Source: Streptomyces resistomycificus (GTDB lineage Bacteria; Actinomycetota; Actinomycetes; Streptomycetales; Streptomycetaceae). Taken from it: a stretch of DNA of 64,000 nucleotides. Shown piece by piece: positions 17,746-27,844 of the stretch. A program made the translations under genes and the position numbers. A model generated the notes under the pieces. That model was not told where the DNA came from and did no database searches. It saw nothing but the letters and a program-made list of their open reading frames with translations. Every line of letters starts with the position of its first letter. Position 1 is the first letter of the stretch. The stretch spans positions 317,395-381,394 of the forward strand of contig NZ_KQ948988.1 in NCBI RefSeq assembly GCF_001514265.1, in the 5' to 3' direction.

Positions 17746-20700
17746 GCACCATGCCCCCGCACACCACCGCCCCGAGCCGCCGGGGCTTCCTCGGCGGCAC
17801 GGCCGCCCTGCTGCTGGTGGCGGGCGCGAGCGGACTGCTCGCGCCCGGCACCGCACGGGCCGCCGCGCAGGCCACCGGCAGCCGGGTCTTCACGCACCCC
17901 GGGCTGCTGCACGGCGCCGCCGACCTCGCCCGGATGAAGGCCGCGGTCGCCGCGAAGGAGTCGCCGGTCCACGACGGCTACCTCGCGTTCGCCGCGCACG
18001 CGCGCTCCCAGGCGACGTACGCCGTCCAGAACACCGGCCAGATCACCTCCTGGGGACGCGGCCCGACCAACTTCCAGAACCAGGCCGTCGCCGACTCGGC
18101 CGCCGCCTACCAGAACGCCCTCATGTGGGCCGTCACCGGCAACCGCGCGAACGCCGACAAGGCCCGCGACATCCTCAACGCCTGGTCGGCCTCCCTGACG
18201 ACGGTCACCGGGGCCGACGGCCCGCTCGGCGCCGGCCTGCAGGCCTTCAAGTTCGTCAACGCGGCCGAACTGCTGCGCCACACCGGCTACGACGGCTGGG
18301 CCGGGGCGGACATCGCCCGCTGCGAGGACTCCTTCCTCGACGTCTGGTATCCGGCGGTGTCCGGATACATGCTCTACGCCAACGGCAACTGGGACCTGAC
18401 GGCCCTGCAGACCATCCTGGCCATCGGCGTCTTCTGCGAACAGCCCACCCTCTTCGAGGACGCCCTGCGCTTCGCCGCGGCCGGCGCGGGAAACGGCAGC
18501 ATCGCGCACCGCGTCGTCACCGGCGCCGGCCAGGGCCAGGAGGCAGGCCGCGACCAGGGCCACGAGCAGCTCGCCGTCGGCCTGACGGGCGACCTCGCCC
18601 AGGTCGCCTGGAACCAGGGCGTCGACCTGTGGGGATACGACGAGAACCGCGTCCTCGCGAACTTCGAGTACGCCGCCCGCTACAACCTCGGCGGCGACGT
18701 CCCCTTCACACCCGACCTGGACCGCACCGGCAAGTACATCAAGACGACCGTCTCCGACAAGGCGCGCGGCGCCCTGCCCCCGGTCTACGAGATGGCCTAC
18801 GCCCACTACACGGGCGTCCGCGGCCTCGACGCGCCGTACACCAGGGCGGCCGTCTTCCGCGGCACCGGCGGCGCCCGCCTGATCGAGGGCGGCAACGACG
18901 ACCTGCCCGGCTGGGGCACCTTCGCCTACGCCGGCACGACCGCCCCGGCAGCGAGCGTGCCCACGCCACCGGCGGGCGTCACGGCGGTGGGGGACGGCGA
19001 GGACATCACCGTCGGCTGGCTGCCGTCGGCCTGGGCGAGCACCTACACCGTCCGCCGGGCCGAGCGACCCGAGGGCCCGTACGAGAAGATCGCCGACCGC
19101 GTCGACGAACCGACGTACACGGACCGCCGGGTGCGCGCCGGGCGGACGTACTACTACACCGTCGTCGCCGCCAACTCCCAGGGCCACAGCGGTGATTCGG
19201 CCGCCGCGTCGGCCTGTGCCGCTCTCCCCGCCCCGTGGGCAACCCGGGACCTCGGCGACGTGCGGATCCCCGGCTCCGCCGTCTTCGACGGCGAACGGTT
19301 CGTGCTGGAGGCCTCCGGGACCGCCGAGACCTACCGTCTCGCCCACCTGCCGTTGCACGGCGACGGCACGGTCACCGCGCGGATCGTGTGGCCGCTCAGC
19401 TCGCAGTACTCCAAGATCGGCGTCACCCTCCGGGCCTCCCTCGAAGCGGACGCGGCCCACGCCGCCATGCTCGTCCAGGGGCTGCCGCTGCACACCTGGA
19501 GCGGGGTGTGGAGCGTACGTCCGGCCGACGGGGCCGACGTCACGGGCACCGGCAGCACACCCGTACCGCCCACCCAGCAGCAGACGATCACCACGTCCGC
19601 CGCCTTCCCCATCTCCGGCCTCGGCAGCCTGCCCGAGTCGGCGACCCCGCTCGAGGCGCCGTACGTCGAGGGCGCGGGCGACGGCTACCGGCTGCGCGCG
19701 CCCTACTGGGTGCGGGTGACCCGCAAGGGCCGCCGCTGCACCGGCGCCATCTCCCCGGACGGCATCCGCTGGACCCAGGTCGGCTCCACCGAGGTCGCGT
19801 TGGGGCGCACCGCGTACGCGGGCCTCGTCCTGACCTCCTGCCTGGGCGTCGACGAGGAGTACGCCGACACGGGCACCGGGGCCTTCGACAACGTCACCGT
19901 CACCTCCTCCTCGTCCGGCGAGGTCTGGTCCATGCCGAAGCCGGCCCGCACCGCGGGCGACCTGAAGGCCACCGGCGGTGCCGACGCCGTCTGCCTGGCC
20001 TGGACCGACCCCGACCTCTCCGCCCGCTACAGGGTGCTGCGCGCCCCCCACGCCGACGGCCCCTACGCGACCGTCGCGACCGGCGTCGGGCCGGTCGGGT
20101 CCGGCACCCGCATCCGGTACACGGACGCCACCGGCAGCCCCGGGACGACGTACCACTACGCCGTGGCCAAGACCAACACCGCCGGACGCGGCCCGCTGTC
20201 GGCCCCCGTCACCGCGCGGATGCCGGCCCCCGACCTGCCCCAACTCACCTCCGCCACCACCGCGTTCGCCAACCAGGGAGCCGCCTTCCGGCACCTGCTG
20301 CGGGCCTCGCACGAGCCCGTACGGTTCACCGCGCGCGGCCTGCCCGACGGACTGCGCGTCGACCGGCGCACCGGCCTGATCCACGGAACCCCAACCAGGA
20401 CCGGCGAGTTCACGGTCACCACCGGGGCGGGCAACGCGGCCGGCGACGCCACCGGCACGCTCACCCTGACCGTCGGCACCCCGCCGCCGGCCCCGTGGAC
20501 CCACGCGGACCTCGGCGACGTGATCCTCGACGAGCGCGCCTACGGGACGCTCGGCGTGGTCGCGGTCCGGACCCCCGGCAGCACCTCACACGAGGACGGG
20601 ACCTTCGTGGTGCGTGGCGCCGGCACCGACCTCACCGTCAACAACCAGGGCATGACAGGCCAGTTCGTGAGGCGGGCCGTCACCGGCGACTGCGAGTTCA

Positions 20701-21092
20701 CCGCCCGGCTGGTCTCCCGTACCGGAGCCACCGCCGACCGGGTGGGACTGCTGATGGCCAAGTCGCTGTCGCCGTTCGACCAGGCGGCCGGGGCGATCGT
20801 CACCGGCGGGAGCACCGCGCAGCTGATGCTCCGCAGGACGGTGGCGGGCGCCTCCGCCTTCTCCGGGACCTCCGGCGTCGGACTTCCCCTGCTGCTGCGG
20901 CTGAGGCGCGCCGGGAGTGCCTTCACCGCGGCCGTCTCCACCGACGACGGCGCCACCTGGACCGCCCTCGCCTCCGGCGAGGTCCCCGACTTCGGTGACG
21001 CCCCCTACTACGTGGGTCTCGTGGTCTGCTCCCGCAGCCCGCTGGCCCTCGCCACCGCACGGTTCGAAGGGGTGAGCATCACGCCCCTCTAG
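17742..21092 (+). CDS. Large secreted alginate-lyase-family protein with Fn3 and beta-sandwich modules
   Basis: 1116 aa, coupled to the previous gene by ATGA. Tat signal SRRGFLGG (residues 12-18). Residues ~45-405 are an (alpha/alpha) toroid of the alginate_lyase type with NGNWDL (Asn near 215), GRDQGH (His near 274) and AWNQGVDLWGYD; these are the family's usual catalytic Asn and His positions. Then come a fibronectin type III module (PTPPAGVTAVGDGEDITVGW...), a DUF1349-like beta-sandwich (~500-735), a second Fn3, an Ig-like putative cadherin module (NQGAAFRHLLRAS...) and a second DUF1349-like sandwich at the end. The enzyme domain is paralogous to the next gene. The substrate need not be alginate; the neighbours suggest a plant or algal uronate polysaccharide. 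Confidence 0.8.
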
Positions 21093-21121
21093 ATCCCCCC
21101 ACGGATTGGAGAAGCACCGCC

Positions 21122-22378
21122 ATGAGCCGCATGAGCCGCACCTCCCCCCACCGGTACCTCCAGGAAACCGAGTTGAGCCGCCGCGGTCTGTTCAGGACCG
21201 CCGGCGGTCTCACCGCAGCTCTCGCTCTGGGCTCCACGTTCGCCGCCACCACGGCGGACGCGGCGCCCTCGGCCTTCACCCACCCCGGCATGCTGCACAA
21301 CGCCGGAGACATCAACCGCGCCAAGGTCAGGGTCGCCGAGGGCACGGACCCCTGGCTGTCCGGCTGGAACAAGCTGGTCGCCAACGCCCGCTCCCAGTCG
21401 ACCTGGACACCCCGGGCCACCGCCACGATCATCCGCGGCGGCACCGGCCAGAACTACAGCCTCCTCTACCAGGACATCGCCGCCGCCTACCAGAACGCGC
21501 TGCGCTGGCGGGTCGGCGGCACCGAGGCGAACGCCCAGTGCGCGGCCAGAATCCTCAACGCCTGGGCGACGACCCTGACCTCGGTCACCGGAAACGCCGA
21601 CCGGTTCCTCGCGGCCGGCCTCTACGGCTGGCAGTTCGCCAACGCGGTCGAACTCATGCGGGACTACGACGCGCTGGACCTCGCCGCCTGCCAGGACATG
21701 CTCGTCAAGGTGTTCTACCCGCTCAACAACAGCTTCCTGACCAACCACAACGACGCCTGCATCACCAACTACTGGGCCAACTGGGACCTGTGCAACATGG
21801 CCTCCGTCCTGGCCATCGGGATCCTCAACGACGACGGCGCCAAGTACGACCAGGCCGTCACCTACTTCAAGTCCGGTGCCGGCAACGGCTCCCTCGCGCA
21901 CGCCGTGCCCTACCTGTACACCGACTCGGCCGGCTACGCGCTGGGCCAGTGGCAGGAGTCCGGACGCGACCAGGGCCACACCATGATGGGGATGGGCCAG
22001 ATGGGCGCCATCTGCGAGATGGCGTGGAACCAGGGCGAGGACCTGTACTCCTACGACGGCCGCCGCTTCATGAAGGCCGCCCAGTACGTCGCCAAGTACA
22101 ACCTCGGCGGCGACGTGCCCTTCACCACCTACACCTGGGGCACCGGCCAGAGCTGCGCCCAGTCGTCCCAGACGGTGATCTCCTCCACCTCCCGGGGGCA
22201 GGTCCGCCCGGTGTGGGCGATGCTCCACTACCACTACAACCGGCGGGTGAACCTGGACGACAAGTACATCTCCCAGATGTGCTTCTCCATCGCCCCCGAG
22301 GGCGGGGGAGGTGACTACGGCTCCGACAGCGGCGGCTACGACCAGCTGGGCCTCGGCACCCTGATGTACGCGAAGTAG
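21122..22378 (+). CDS. Secreted alginate-lyase-family protein, single domain
   Basis: 418 aa. The first ATG is preceded by GGAG. Tat-like signal LSRRGLFRTAGG with cleavage near residue 46 (ADA-AP). The domain is the same (alpha/alpha) toroid as in the preceding gene, without accessory modules: NYWANWDL (Asn216/Asn220), ESGRDQGH (His286), WNQGEDLYSYDGRR and the shared YNLGGDVPFTTYT. The two enzymes probably attack the same polysaccharide in different modes, with the modular one anchored to fibres and this one soluble. Activity is predicted by fold only. Confidence 0.82.
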   Translation: MSRMSRTSPHRYLQETELSRRGLFRTAGGLTAALALGSTFAATTADAAPSAFTHPGMLHNAGDINRAKVRVAEGTDPWLSGWNKLVANARSQSTWTPRATATIIRGGTGQNYSLLYQDIAAAYQNALRWRVGGTEANAQCAARILNAWATTLTSVTGNADRFLAAGLYGWQFANAVELMRDYDALDLAACQDMLVKVFYPLNNSFLTNHNDACITNYWANWDLCNMASVLAIGILNDDGAKYDQAVTYFKSGAGNGSLAHAVPYLYTDSAGYALGQWQESGRDQGHTMMGMGQMGAICEMAWNQGEDLYSYDGRRFMKAAQYVAKYNLGGDVPFTTYTWGTGQSCAQSSQTVISSTSRGQVRPVWAMLHYHYNRRVNLDDKYISQMCFSIAPEGGGGDYGSDSGGYDQLGLGTLMYAK

Positions 22379-22553
22379 CCGCCCACCGACGTGCCCACCG
22401 GCGTGCGGTTCACCGCCGTCCCCGCCCGGGCGCGTCCGGCGGCGGTGTCCCCCGAACAGCCCCCGATCGCGCTCGTGCGCCGGAATACCCGGCGCTCCTG
22501 TGGTGCTCTGTTGTTCACGGTGCACGAGCGCGGTGCGGGAGGCTGGTGGGCGC

Positions 22554-24155
22554 ATGACGGCAGCAGACCAGACGGACGGGCCGGGCCTGGACCCGGTGGC
22601 CCCGACCCCGTACGGGGCCGTACGAGGCCGGTACGAACACGGTGTCGCGGTGTTCCGGGGCATCCCCTACGCGGCCCCGCCCTTCGGACCGCGCCGGTTT
22701 CGGCCCCCCGAGCCGCCCGAGCCCTGGGACGGGGTGCGCGACGCGGGCGCCTTCGGGCCGACGGCGCCGAAACCGCCGTACTCCGAGGCCTTCGCGCAGT
22801 ACCTGTCCGACCCGGTCGTGCCCGGCGAGGACTGCCTCAACCTGAACGTGTGGACTCCGGAGCCGGGCCCCACAGCCCGGCTCCCGGTCGTGGTGTGGCT
22901 GCACGGCGGCGCCCTGACCCGCGGCTCCTCGGCCGTGCCCGTGTACGACGGGCGGACCTTCGCCCGCGACGGGATCGTCTTCGTCTCGGTCAACTACCGG
23001 CTCGGTGTGGAGGGCTACGGCCTGTTCCCGGACACCCCCGCCAACCCCGGCCTGCGCGACCAGCTCGCCGCGCTGGAGTGGGTGCACGAGAGCATCGCGG
23101 CCTTCGGCGGCGACCCCGGCCGGATCACCCTGTGCGGCCAGTCCGCCGGCGCCATCAGCGCCGGCGCCCTGCTGGCCGCCCCGCGGGCCCAGGGCCTGGT
23201 GCGGCGGGCCGTCCTGCAGAGCGGGCCGCCCGAGGCGAGCGACCGCGACAAGGTACGGCGGATGGTGCGCCGGATGGCGACCCGGCTGCGGATCCCCGCC
23301 ACCGCGGCCGCCTTCGCCGAGGTCGACCGCGACCTGCTGCTGCGCACCCAGGCCGAGGTCGGCCGGCTCAGCAGCCCGGTGCTCGGCGGCCCCGCCTTCG
23401 GGATCGTCGTCGACGGCGACCTGGTGCCGCGCGACCCGCTGGAGGCTCTGGTGGCGGGCGACGCGGCCCGGGGCGTCGACCTGATGACGGGCTGGACGCG
23501 CGACGAGTACCGCCTGTGGCTGGTCCCCGGCGGCCTCCTGGACCGCGTCGACCGGCTCGGCGCGGTCGCGCTGGCCGGCGCCATGGCCCGCTGCCACTGC
23601 GGCCACGAGGTGCCCCGCGGCTACCGCGCGCTGCATCCCGAGGCCGGCACCGCCGAACTCGTGGGCCAGATGGTCACCGACCACCTGCTCCGCCGCCCGC
23701 TGCACCGCCTCGCCGACGCCCGGCCGGGATCGTCGTACGTCTACGAGTTCGCCTGGCCCTCCAACCTCCCCGGGCTAGGCGCCTGCCACGCCCTCGAACT
23801 CGGTTTCGTCTTCGACACCGGCGACGAACCCGACTCCGCCAAGCTCGCCGGCCGGGACACCCCGCGGGAGCTGGCCGACGCGATGCACGGGGCGTGGGTG
23901 CGGTTCGCCGTCGAGGGCGACCCCGGCTGGCAGGCGTGGGACGCCACCCACCCGGTTCGGGTCTTCGGCGACGGGCGGCCGCACACGGCGTACGGTCCGC
24001 GCGACCGGGAGTTCGCGGTGTGGACGGCGGACGCCGCGGCGCGGGAGAGCGCCCCCGCCCCGCCGCCGCTGCCCGACGCCCGCCCGCGCGGGACGGAGCT
24101 GCGTGCGGTGGTACGCCGCCTGCGCCGCCCCGGAGACGTCCCCCGCCGCCCCTGA
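22554..24155 (+). CDS. Type B carboxylesterase (alpha/beta hydrolase)
   Basis: 533 aa from the ATG at MTAADQTDG; no signal peptide. Carboxylesterase type B landmarks: oxyanion-hole HGG in VVVWLHGGALTRGS, and nucleophile elbow GQSAG (Ser197; the commoner form is GESAG). The EDCLNLNVWTP signature is intact. The acid and His of the triad are expected in the second half. It is the last gene of the operon, 175 bp after the lyase gene, and ends against a LacI gene. It may remove acyl esters from imported sugars, or it may be unrelated to them; the gap leaves operon membership uncertain. Confidence 0.87.
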   Translation: MTAADQTDGPGLDPVAPTPYGAVRGRYEHGVAVFRGIPYAAPPFGPRRFRPPEPPEPWDGVRDAGAFGPTAPKPPYSEAFAQYLSDPVVPGEDCLNLNVWTPEPGPTARLPVVVWLHGGALTRGSSAVPVYDGRTFARDGIVFVSVNYRLGVEGYGLFPDTPANPGLRDQLAALEWVHESIAAFGGDPGRITLCGQSAGAISAGALLAAPRAQGLVRRAVLQSGPPEASDRDKVRRMVRRMATRLRIPATAAAFAEVDRDLLLRTQAEVGRLSSPVLGGPAFGIVVDGDLVPRDPLEALVAGDAARGVDLMTGWTRDEYRLWLVPGGLLDRVDRLGAVALAGAMARCHCGHEVPRGYRALHPEAGTAELVGQMVTDHLLRRPLHRLADARPGSSYVYEFAWPSNLPGLGACHALELGFVFDTGDEPDSAKLAGRDTPRELADAMHGAWVRFAVEGDPGWQAWDATHPVRVFGDGRPHTAYGPRDREFAVWTADAAARESAPAPPPLPDARPRGTELRAVVRRLRRPGDVPRRP

Positions 24156-24160
24156 TCCCG

Positions 24161-24196
24161 GCCGGCCCGCCGGGACGGGGTCAGGGGCGGGCCGGC
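24161..24196. terminator. Bidirectional stem-loop between convergent genes
   Basis: An 11-bp perfect inverted repeat (GCCGGCCCGCC / GGCGGGCCGGC) with a 14-base loop lies between the carboxylesterase stop and the LacI stop; its right arm includes the last LacI codons. No T-run follows, as is usual in Streptomyces. Confidence 0.55.
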
Positions 24197-25242
24197 AGCG
24201 CCGCCACCGAGTCCCGCACCACCACGTGCGTGCCGAGCAGCAGGTGCTCGGCCGGCGCCTCCGTGGTACGGCCCAGCGCGGTGCGTACGGCGAGACGGCC
24301 CAGCTCCTCGTAGGGGACGTGGACCGTCGTCAGCGCGGGGTGCAGGTCGCGCGCGTAGGGGATGTCGTCGTAGCCGGCCAGCGAGACGTCCCGCGGCACG
24401 TCCAGGCCCGCCTCGTGCAGGGCGGTCAGCGCGCCCGCGGCGACCATGTCGGTGGCGGCGACCACAGCCGTGAAGTCCAGGCCGTCCTTCAGCGCCCCGC
24501 GCATCAGACGGTGCCCGGCGTCACGCGTGAAGTCGCCGTTCAGCAGCAGCGCCGGGTCGGGTTCCAGGCCGCGGGCCCGGTGGGCGGCGAGGAAGCCGCG
24601 CTCGCGGCCCTGCGCGGTGGTGTGGTCCGGCTTGCCGCCGAGGAACAGCACCCGCCGGTGACCCTGGGCCAGGACGTGCGCGACCAGGGCGAAGGCGCCG
24701 CCCTCGTTGTCGTACTCGATGACGGTGACCGGCGCCCCGGGGCCCAGCGGCGGGCGCCCGCACAGCACCAGGCGGGAGCCGGCCGAGGCCAGCGAGTCGG
24801 CCATGCGCCGGGTGCGCTCGCGGTACTCGGAGGTGTCGGCGGCGCCGCCCACCAGGATCACGGCGGCGGCCCGCTGGGCGCGCATCATCTCGACGAACTC
24901 GACCTCGTTGCGGACGTCGCCCTCGGTGCTGCACACCAGGCAGAGATGCCCGAGCCGGGTCGCCTCGCGCTCCACGCCGTGCGCCATCAGCGCGAACGAC
25001 GGGCCGGTGATGTCCTCGAGGACGAACGCCAGCGTGGGTGTGCCCACCCCCGCGACCGCCTTGGCGCGCGCGTCGGCCACGTAGTCCAGGTCACGGACCG
25101 CCCGCAGCACCCGGGTCCGGGTCTGTGAGCTCACCGGGTACACGCCGCCGAGGACCCGCGACACGGTCGACGCGGACACCCCCGCGCGAGCCGCCACGTC
25201 CCGGATGGTGCTGCGCCCGGCGTCCTCGCTCTTCCTCGTCAT
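24181..25242 (-). CDS. LacI-family transcriptional regulator (candidate repressor of the lyase operon)
   Basis: 353 aa. HTH: STIRDVAARAGVSASTVSRVLGG; hinge RVLRAVRDLDYVADARAKAVAG. Sensor landmarks: AAVILVGGAADTSEYRERT, VIEYDNEGGAFALVAHVLAQGHRRVLFLGG, SLAGYDDIPYARDLHPALTTVHVPYEELG. It is convergent with the operon it closes. Its own upstream region carries GGAAACCGGTTCCC, and the same AACCGGTT core is found three times before the operon's first gene, which is the best evidence that this protein represses it. Close paralog of the LacI protein at 9.9-11.0 kb. Confidence 0.93.
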   Translation of the reverse strand: MTRKSEDAGRSTIRDVAARAGVSASTVSRVLGGVYPVSSQTRTRVLRAVRDLDYVADARAKAVAGVGTPTLAFVLEDITGPSFALMAHGVEREATRLGHLCLVCSTEGDVRNEVEFVEMMRAQRAAAVILVGGAADTSEYRERTRRMADSLASAGSRLVLCGRPPLGPGAPVTVIEYDNEGGAFALVAHVLAQGHRRVLFLGGKPDHTTAQGRERGFLAAHRARGLEPDPALLLNGDFTRDAGHRLMRGALKDGLDFTAVVAATDMVAAGALTALHEAGLDVPRDVSLAGYDDIPYARDLHPALTTVHVPYEELGRLAVRTALGRTTEAPAEHLLLGTHVVVRDSVAALPARP

Positions 25243-25305
25243 CCCCTGCCTCGTCCCTCTCCCGGGCCGTGTAGCCCACCCCTCGGGAACTGCGGCAACA
25301 TGGAT

Positions 25306-25319
25306 GGAAACCGGTTCCC
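25306..25319. promoter_or_regulatory. LacI-type operator, class B (GGAAACCGGTTCCC)
   Basis: Near-perfect palindrome around AACCGGTT, 64 bp upstream of the leftward LacI ATG. Suggests autoregulation, and matches the sites upstream of the importer/lyase operon. Confidence 0.6.
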
Positions 25320-25391
25320 GAGGCGGAGGCTAGCAGCGGGAGGCGGAAACGGGCAGGAGTCGCGCGGGCGTTGGTGCGTACCGGCGGCCGC

Positions 25392-26318
25392 TCACGCCCG
25401 CGATAGGGTGCGCGCGATGGACGCGATCGCCTCCGGGCCCACCCGGCAGCACCCGCCGATCACCCGTGCGCCCGACGCCTGCCAGCCGCGCACCTCCTCG
25501 GGCGCGAACGACGAGCGGCCGTTCCAGGCGCGGGCCTCGGCGTCCCAGGCCTCGCCGCTGTTGGGATAGACGACGACCGGCTTGCCGGTGACCCGGGCGG
25601 CCGTCTCGGTCGCGGCGGCGACGTCCTCGGGAGCGCAGCAGTTCACGCCCACCGCGACGACCTCGTCCGCCTCGGCGGCCGGCGCGAACGCCTCCTCCAG
25701 GGGCTGGCCGGCGCGGGTGCGGTCACCCGCGACGCTGTACGACAGCCAGGCCGGAACCCCGAGCCCGCGCACCGCGCGCAGCAGCGCCTGGGCCTCGTCG
25801 GCGTCGGGCACCGTCTCCAGCGCCAGCACGTCCGGCCCGGCGGCGGCCAGGGTCTCCAGACGGGGCCGGTGGAAGGCCTCCAGCTCGGCCACGCTCAGCC
25901 CGTACCGGCCCCGGTACTCGGAGCCGTCGGCGAGCATCGCGCCGTAGGGCCCGACCGAGGCCGCCACGAACAGCGGCCGGGTGACGCCCCGGGCACCGGC
26001 CTGTGCCGCGGCGTCCTTGGCCAACCCGACACTCAGGGCCAGCAGTTCGCTCGCCCGCTCGCGCCCGATCCCGCGCGCCGCGAAGCCCTCGTAGGTCGCC
26101 TGGTAGCTGGAGGTGATCGCCACGTCCGCGCCCGCCAGGAAGTACGCGAGATGCGCCTCGGTGATCGCCTCGGGCCGTTCCGCGAGCAGGCGCGCCGACC
26201 ACAGCTCGTCACTCAGGTCGTGCCCGGCCGACTCGAGCTGGTTGGACATGCCGCCGTCGAGGACGACCGTCCCGGCGGAGAGGGCTGCGGAGAAAGCGGA
26301 AGGCGCGTGGCTGGTCAT
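25392..26318 (-). CDS. mmuM: Homocysteine S-methyltransferase
   Basis: 308 aa. Zinc-binding cysteines of the family are in VGVNCC (near residue 228) and in IGGCC close to the C-terminus; the N-terminal LDGGMSNQLES matches the family's DGGMATELE form. It transfers a methyl group from S-methylmethionine or a similar donor to homocysteine to give methionine, in the cytoplasm. It is divergent from an amino-acid transporter, an arrangement reminiscent of the E. coli mmuP-mmuM pair. No SAM- or homocysteine-dependent regulatory RNA is visible in the 131 bp between them. Confidence 0.93.
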   Translation of the reverse strand: MTSHAPSAFSAALSAGTVVLDGGMSNQLESAGHDLSDELWSARLLAERPEAITEAHLAYFLAGADVAITSSYQATYEGFAARGIGRERASELLALSVGLAKDAAAQAGARGVTRPLFVAASVGPYGAMLADGSEYRGRYGLSVAELEAFHRPRLETLAAAGPDVLALETVPDADEAQALLRAVRGLGVPAWLSYSVAGDRTRAGQPLEEAFAPAAEADEVVAVGVNCCAPEDVAAATETAARVTGKPVVVYPNSGEAWDAEARAWNGRSSFAPEEVRGWQASGARVIGGCCRVGPEAIASIARTLSRA

Positions 26319-26377
26319 GCCACGACGCTAGTCGACGACGGGGCACGACAGCCGACTGTGTCCATTACATGAACAGG

Positions 26378-26408
26378 TTGCCCACCATGTGGGATGACGG
26401 GTTACGAT
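26378..26408 (+). promoter_or_regulatory. Putative sigma70-type promoter for the transporter gene
   Basis: TTGCCC, a 19-base spacer and TACGAT stand 42 bp before the transporter ATG. If right, an upstream ATG at 26387 would lie inside the promoter, which supports the downstream start. Confidence 0.4.
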
Positions 26409-26449
26409 CACGCCCTCCCCGCCCCGTCCCCTCCTCCCCGGGAACCGCC

Positions 26450-27835
26450 ATGACCGCCCCGAGCACCAGCGAGACCACCGGACCGGACCCCACCGGACCG
26501 GCCGTCGTCGCCACCCCACGCCGCCGCCCCTTCGGCCTGGCCGCCGCCACCGCCCTCGTCATGGGCAACATCATCGGCGGCGGCATCTTCGCGCTGCCCG
26601 CCACCGTGGCCCCCTACGGCGGCGTCAGCCTGCTCGCCTTCGTGGTCCTGTCGGTCGGCGCGGTGCTGCTCGCGCTGCTCTTCGGCAAGCTGGCCCGGCG
26701 CAGCCCCGTCACCGGCGGCCTGTACGTGTACCCGCGCGACGCCTTCGGCCCCTTCGCGGGCTTCCTGTCGGCGTGGTCGTACTGGACGATGTGCTGGGTC
26801 AGCATCGCCGCCCTCGCGGTCGCGGTCGTCGGCTACGTCGACGTCCTGATCCCGCTGCACGGCAACCACACCCTCGAAGGCCTGGTCGCCCTCGCCGCGC
26901 TGTGGCTGCCGGCCGCCGCGAACTTCGCCGGCACCCGCTGGGTCGGGACGGTCCAGGTCGTCTCCACGATCCTGAAGTTCGTCCCGCTGCTGCTGGTCGC
27001 CACCGTCGGCCTGTTCTTCATCGACACCGACAACTACGGCCCGTTCAACGCCTCCGGCCAGAGCGTCTCCGGCGCGCTGGCCGCCTCCGCGGCGCTGCTC
27101 CTCTACAGCTTCCTCGGCGTCGAGTCGGCCGCGGTCAGCGCGGGCGAGGTCCGTGACCCCGAGCGCAACGTCGGCCGCGCCAGCGTCCTGGGCACGCTCG
27201 CCTCCGCCCTCGTCTACATCCTCGGCATCGTCGCCGTCTTCGGTCTCGTGCCGCACGACAGGCTGGCCGACTCCGGCGCCCCCTTCGCCGACGCCGTGAA
27301 CTCCATCACCGGCGGCACCTGGGGCGGCACCGCCATTGCCCTGGTCGCCGTCGCCTCGATCACCGGCTGCCTCAACGGCTGGATCCTGATGGCCGCGCAG
27401 ATGCCCTACGCCGCCGCCCGCGACGGCCTCTTCCCGGCGCCGTTCGCCCGCGTGGGCAAGGGCGGGGTGCCGGGCTTCGGCGTCTGGGCCGTCGCCGTGC
27501 TCGGCACGCTGCTCATCGCCCTCAACTACACGGCCGGCCCGGACACGACCTTCCGCGTCCTCGTCCTGATCACCACGTTCACGGGCTGCGTGCCCTACCT
27601 CCTGTCGGCCGCCGCCCAGCTGTACTGGCTGGCCAAGGGCACCCGCGAACAGGTCCGTCCGGCCGGTCTGGTCCGCGACCTGACCGTCGCCGCGCTCTCC
27701 TTCGCCTTCTCCTTCTGGCTGATCGCGGGCGCCGGCTACGCGGCCGTCTACCAGGGCGTGCTGTTCCTCTTCGCGGGCATCCCCGTGTACGTGTGGATGC
27801 GTGGACGCCGGGAGACGACCGAGGTGGCCGCCTAG
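26450..27835 (+). CDS. APC-family amino acid/polyamine transporter
   Basis: 461 aa with about 12 membrane helices. Helix 1 carries GNIIGGGIFALPATVAPYGG, the unwound substrate-binding GSGIF-like motif of the amino acid-polyamine-cation superfamily (AdiC/PotE branch). Imports or exchanges an amino acid at the cytoplasmic membrane. Pairing with a divergent homocysteine methyltransferase suggests S-methylmethionine, but the sequence looks more like the basic amino acid/polyamine antiporters. The downstream kinase gene begins 10 bp after its stop, so the two may be cotranscribed. Confidence 0.88.
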   Translation: MTAPSTSETTGPDPTGPAVVATPRRRPFGLAAATALVMGNIIGGGIFALPATVAPYGGVSLLAFVVLSVGAVLLALLFGKLARRSPVTGGLYVYPRDAFGPFAGFLSAWSYWTMCWVSIAALAVAVVGYVDVLIPLHGNHTLEGLVALAALWLPAAANFAGTRWVGTVQVVSTILKFVPLLLVATVGLFFIDTDNYGPFNASGQSVSGALAASAALLLYSFLGVESAAVSAGEVRDPERNVGRASVLGTLASALVYILGIVAVFGLVPHDRLADSGAPFADAVNSITGGTWGGTAIALVAVASITGCLNGWILMAAQMPYAAARDGLFPAPFARVGKGGVPGFGVWAVAVLGTLLIALNYTAGPDTTFRVLVLITTFTGCVPYLLSAAAQLYWLAKGTREQVRPAGLVRDLTVAALSFAFSFWLIAGAGYAAVYQGVLFLFAGIPVYVWMRGRRETTEVAA

Positions 27836-27844
27836 CCTTGGGAC

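Noticed and set aside
26369..26449. Upstream start for the APC transporter
   Set aside because: The extra residues are hydrophilic and lie on a likely promoter; the ATG at 26450 matches the family's normal start.
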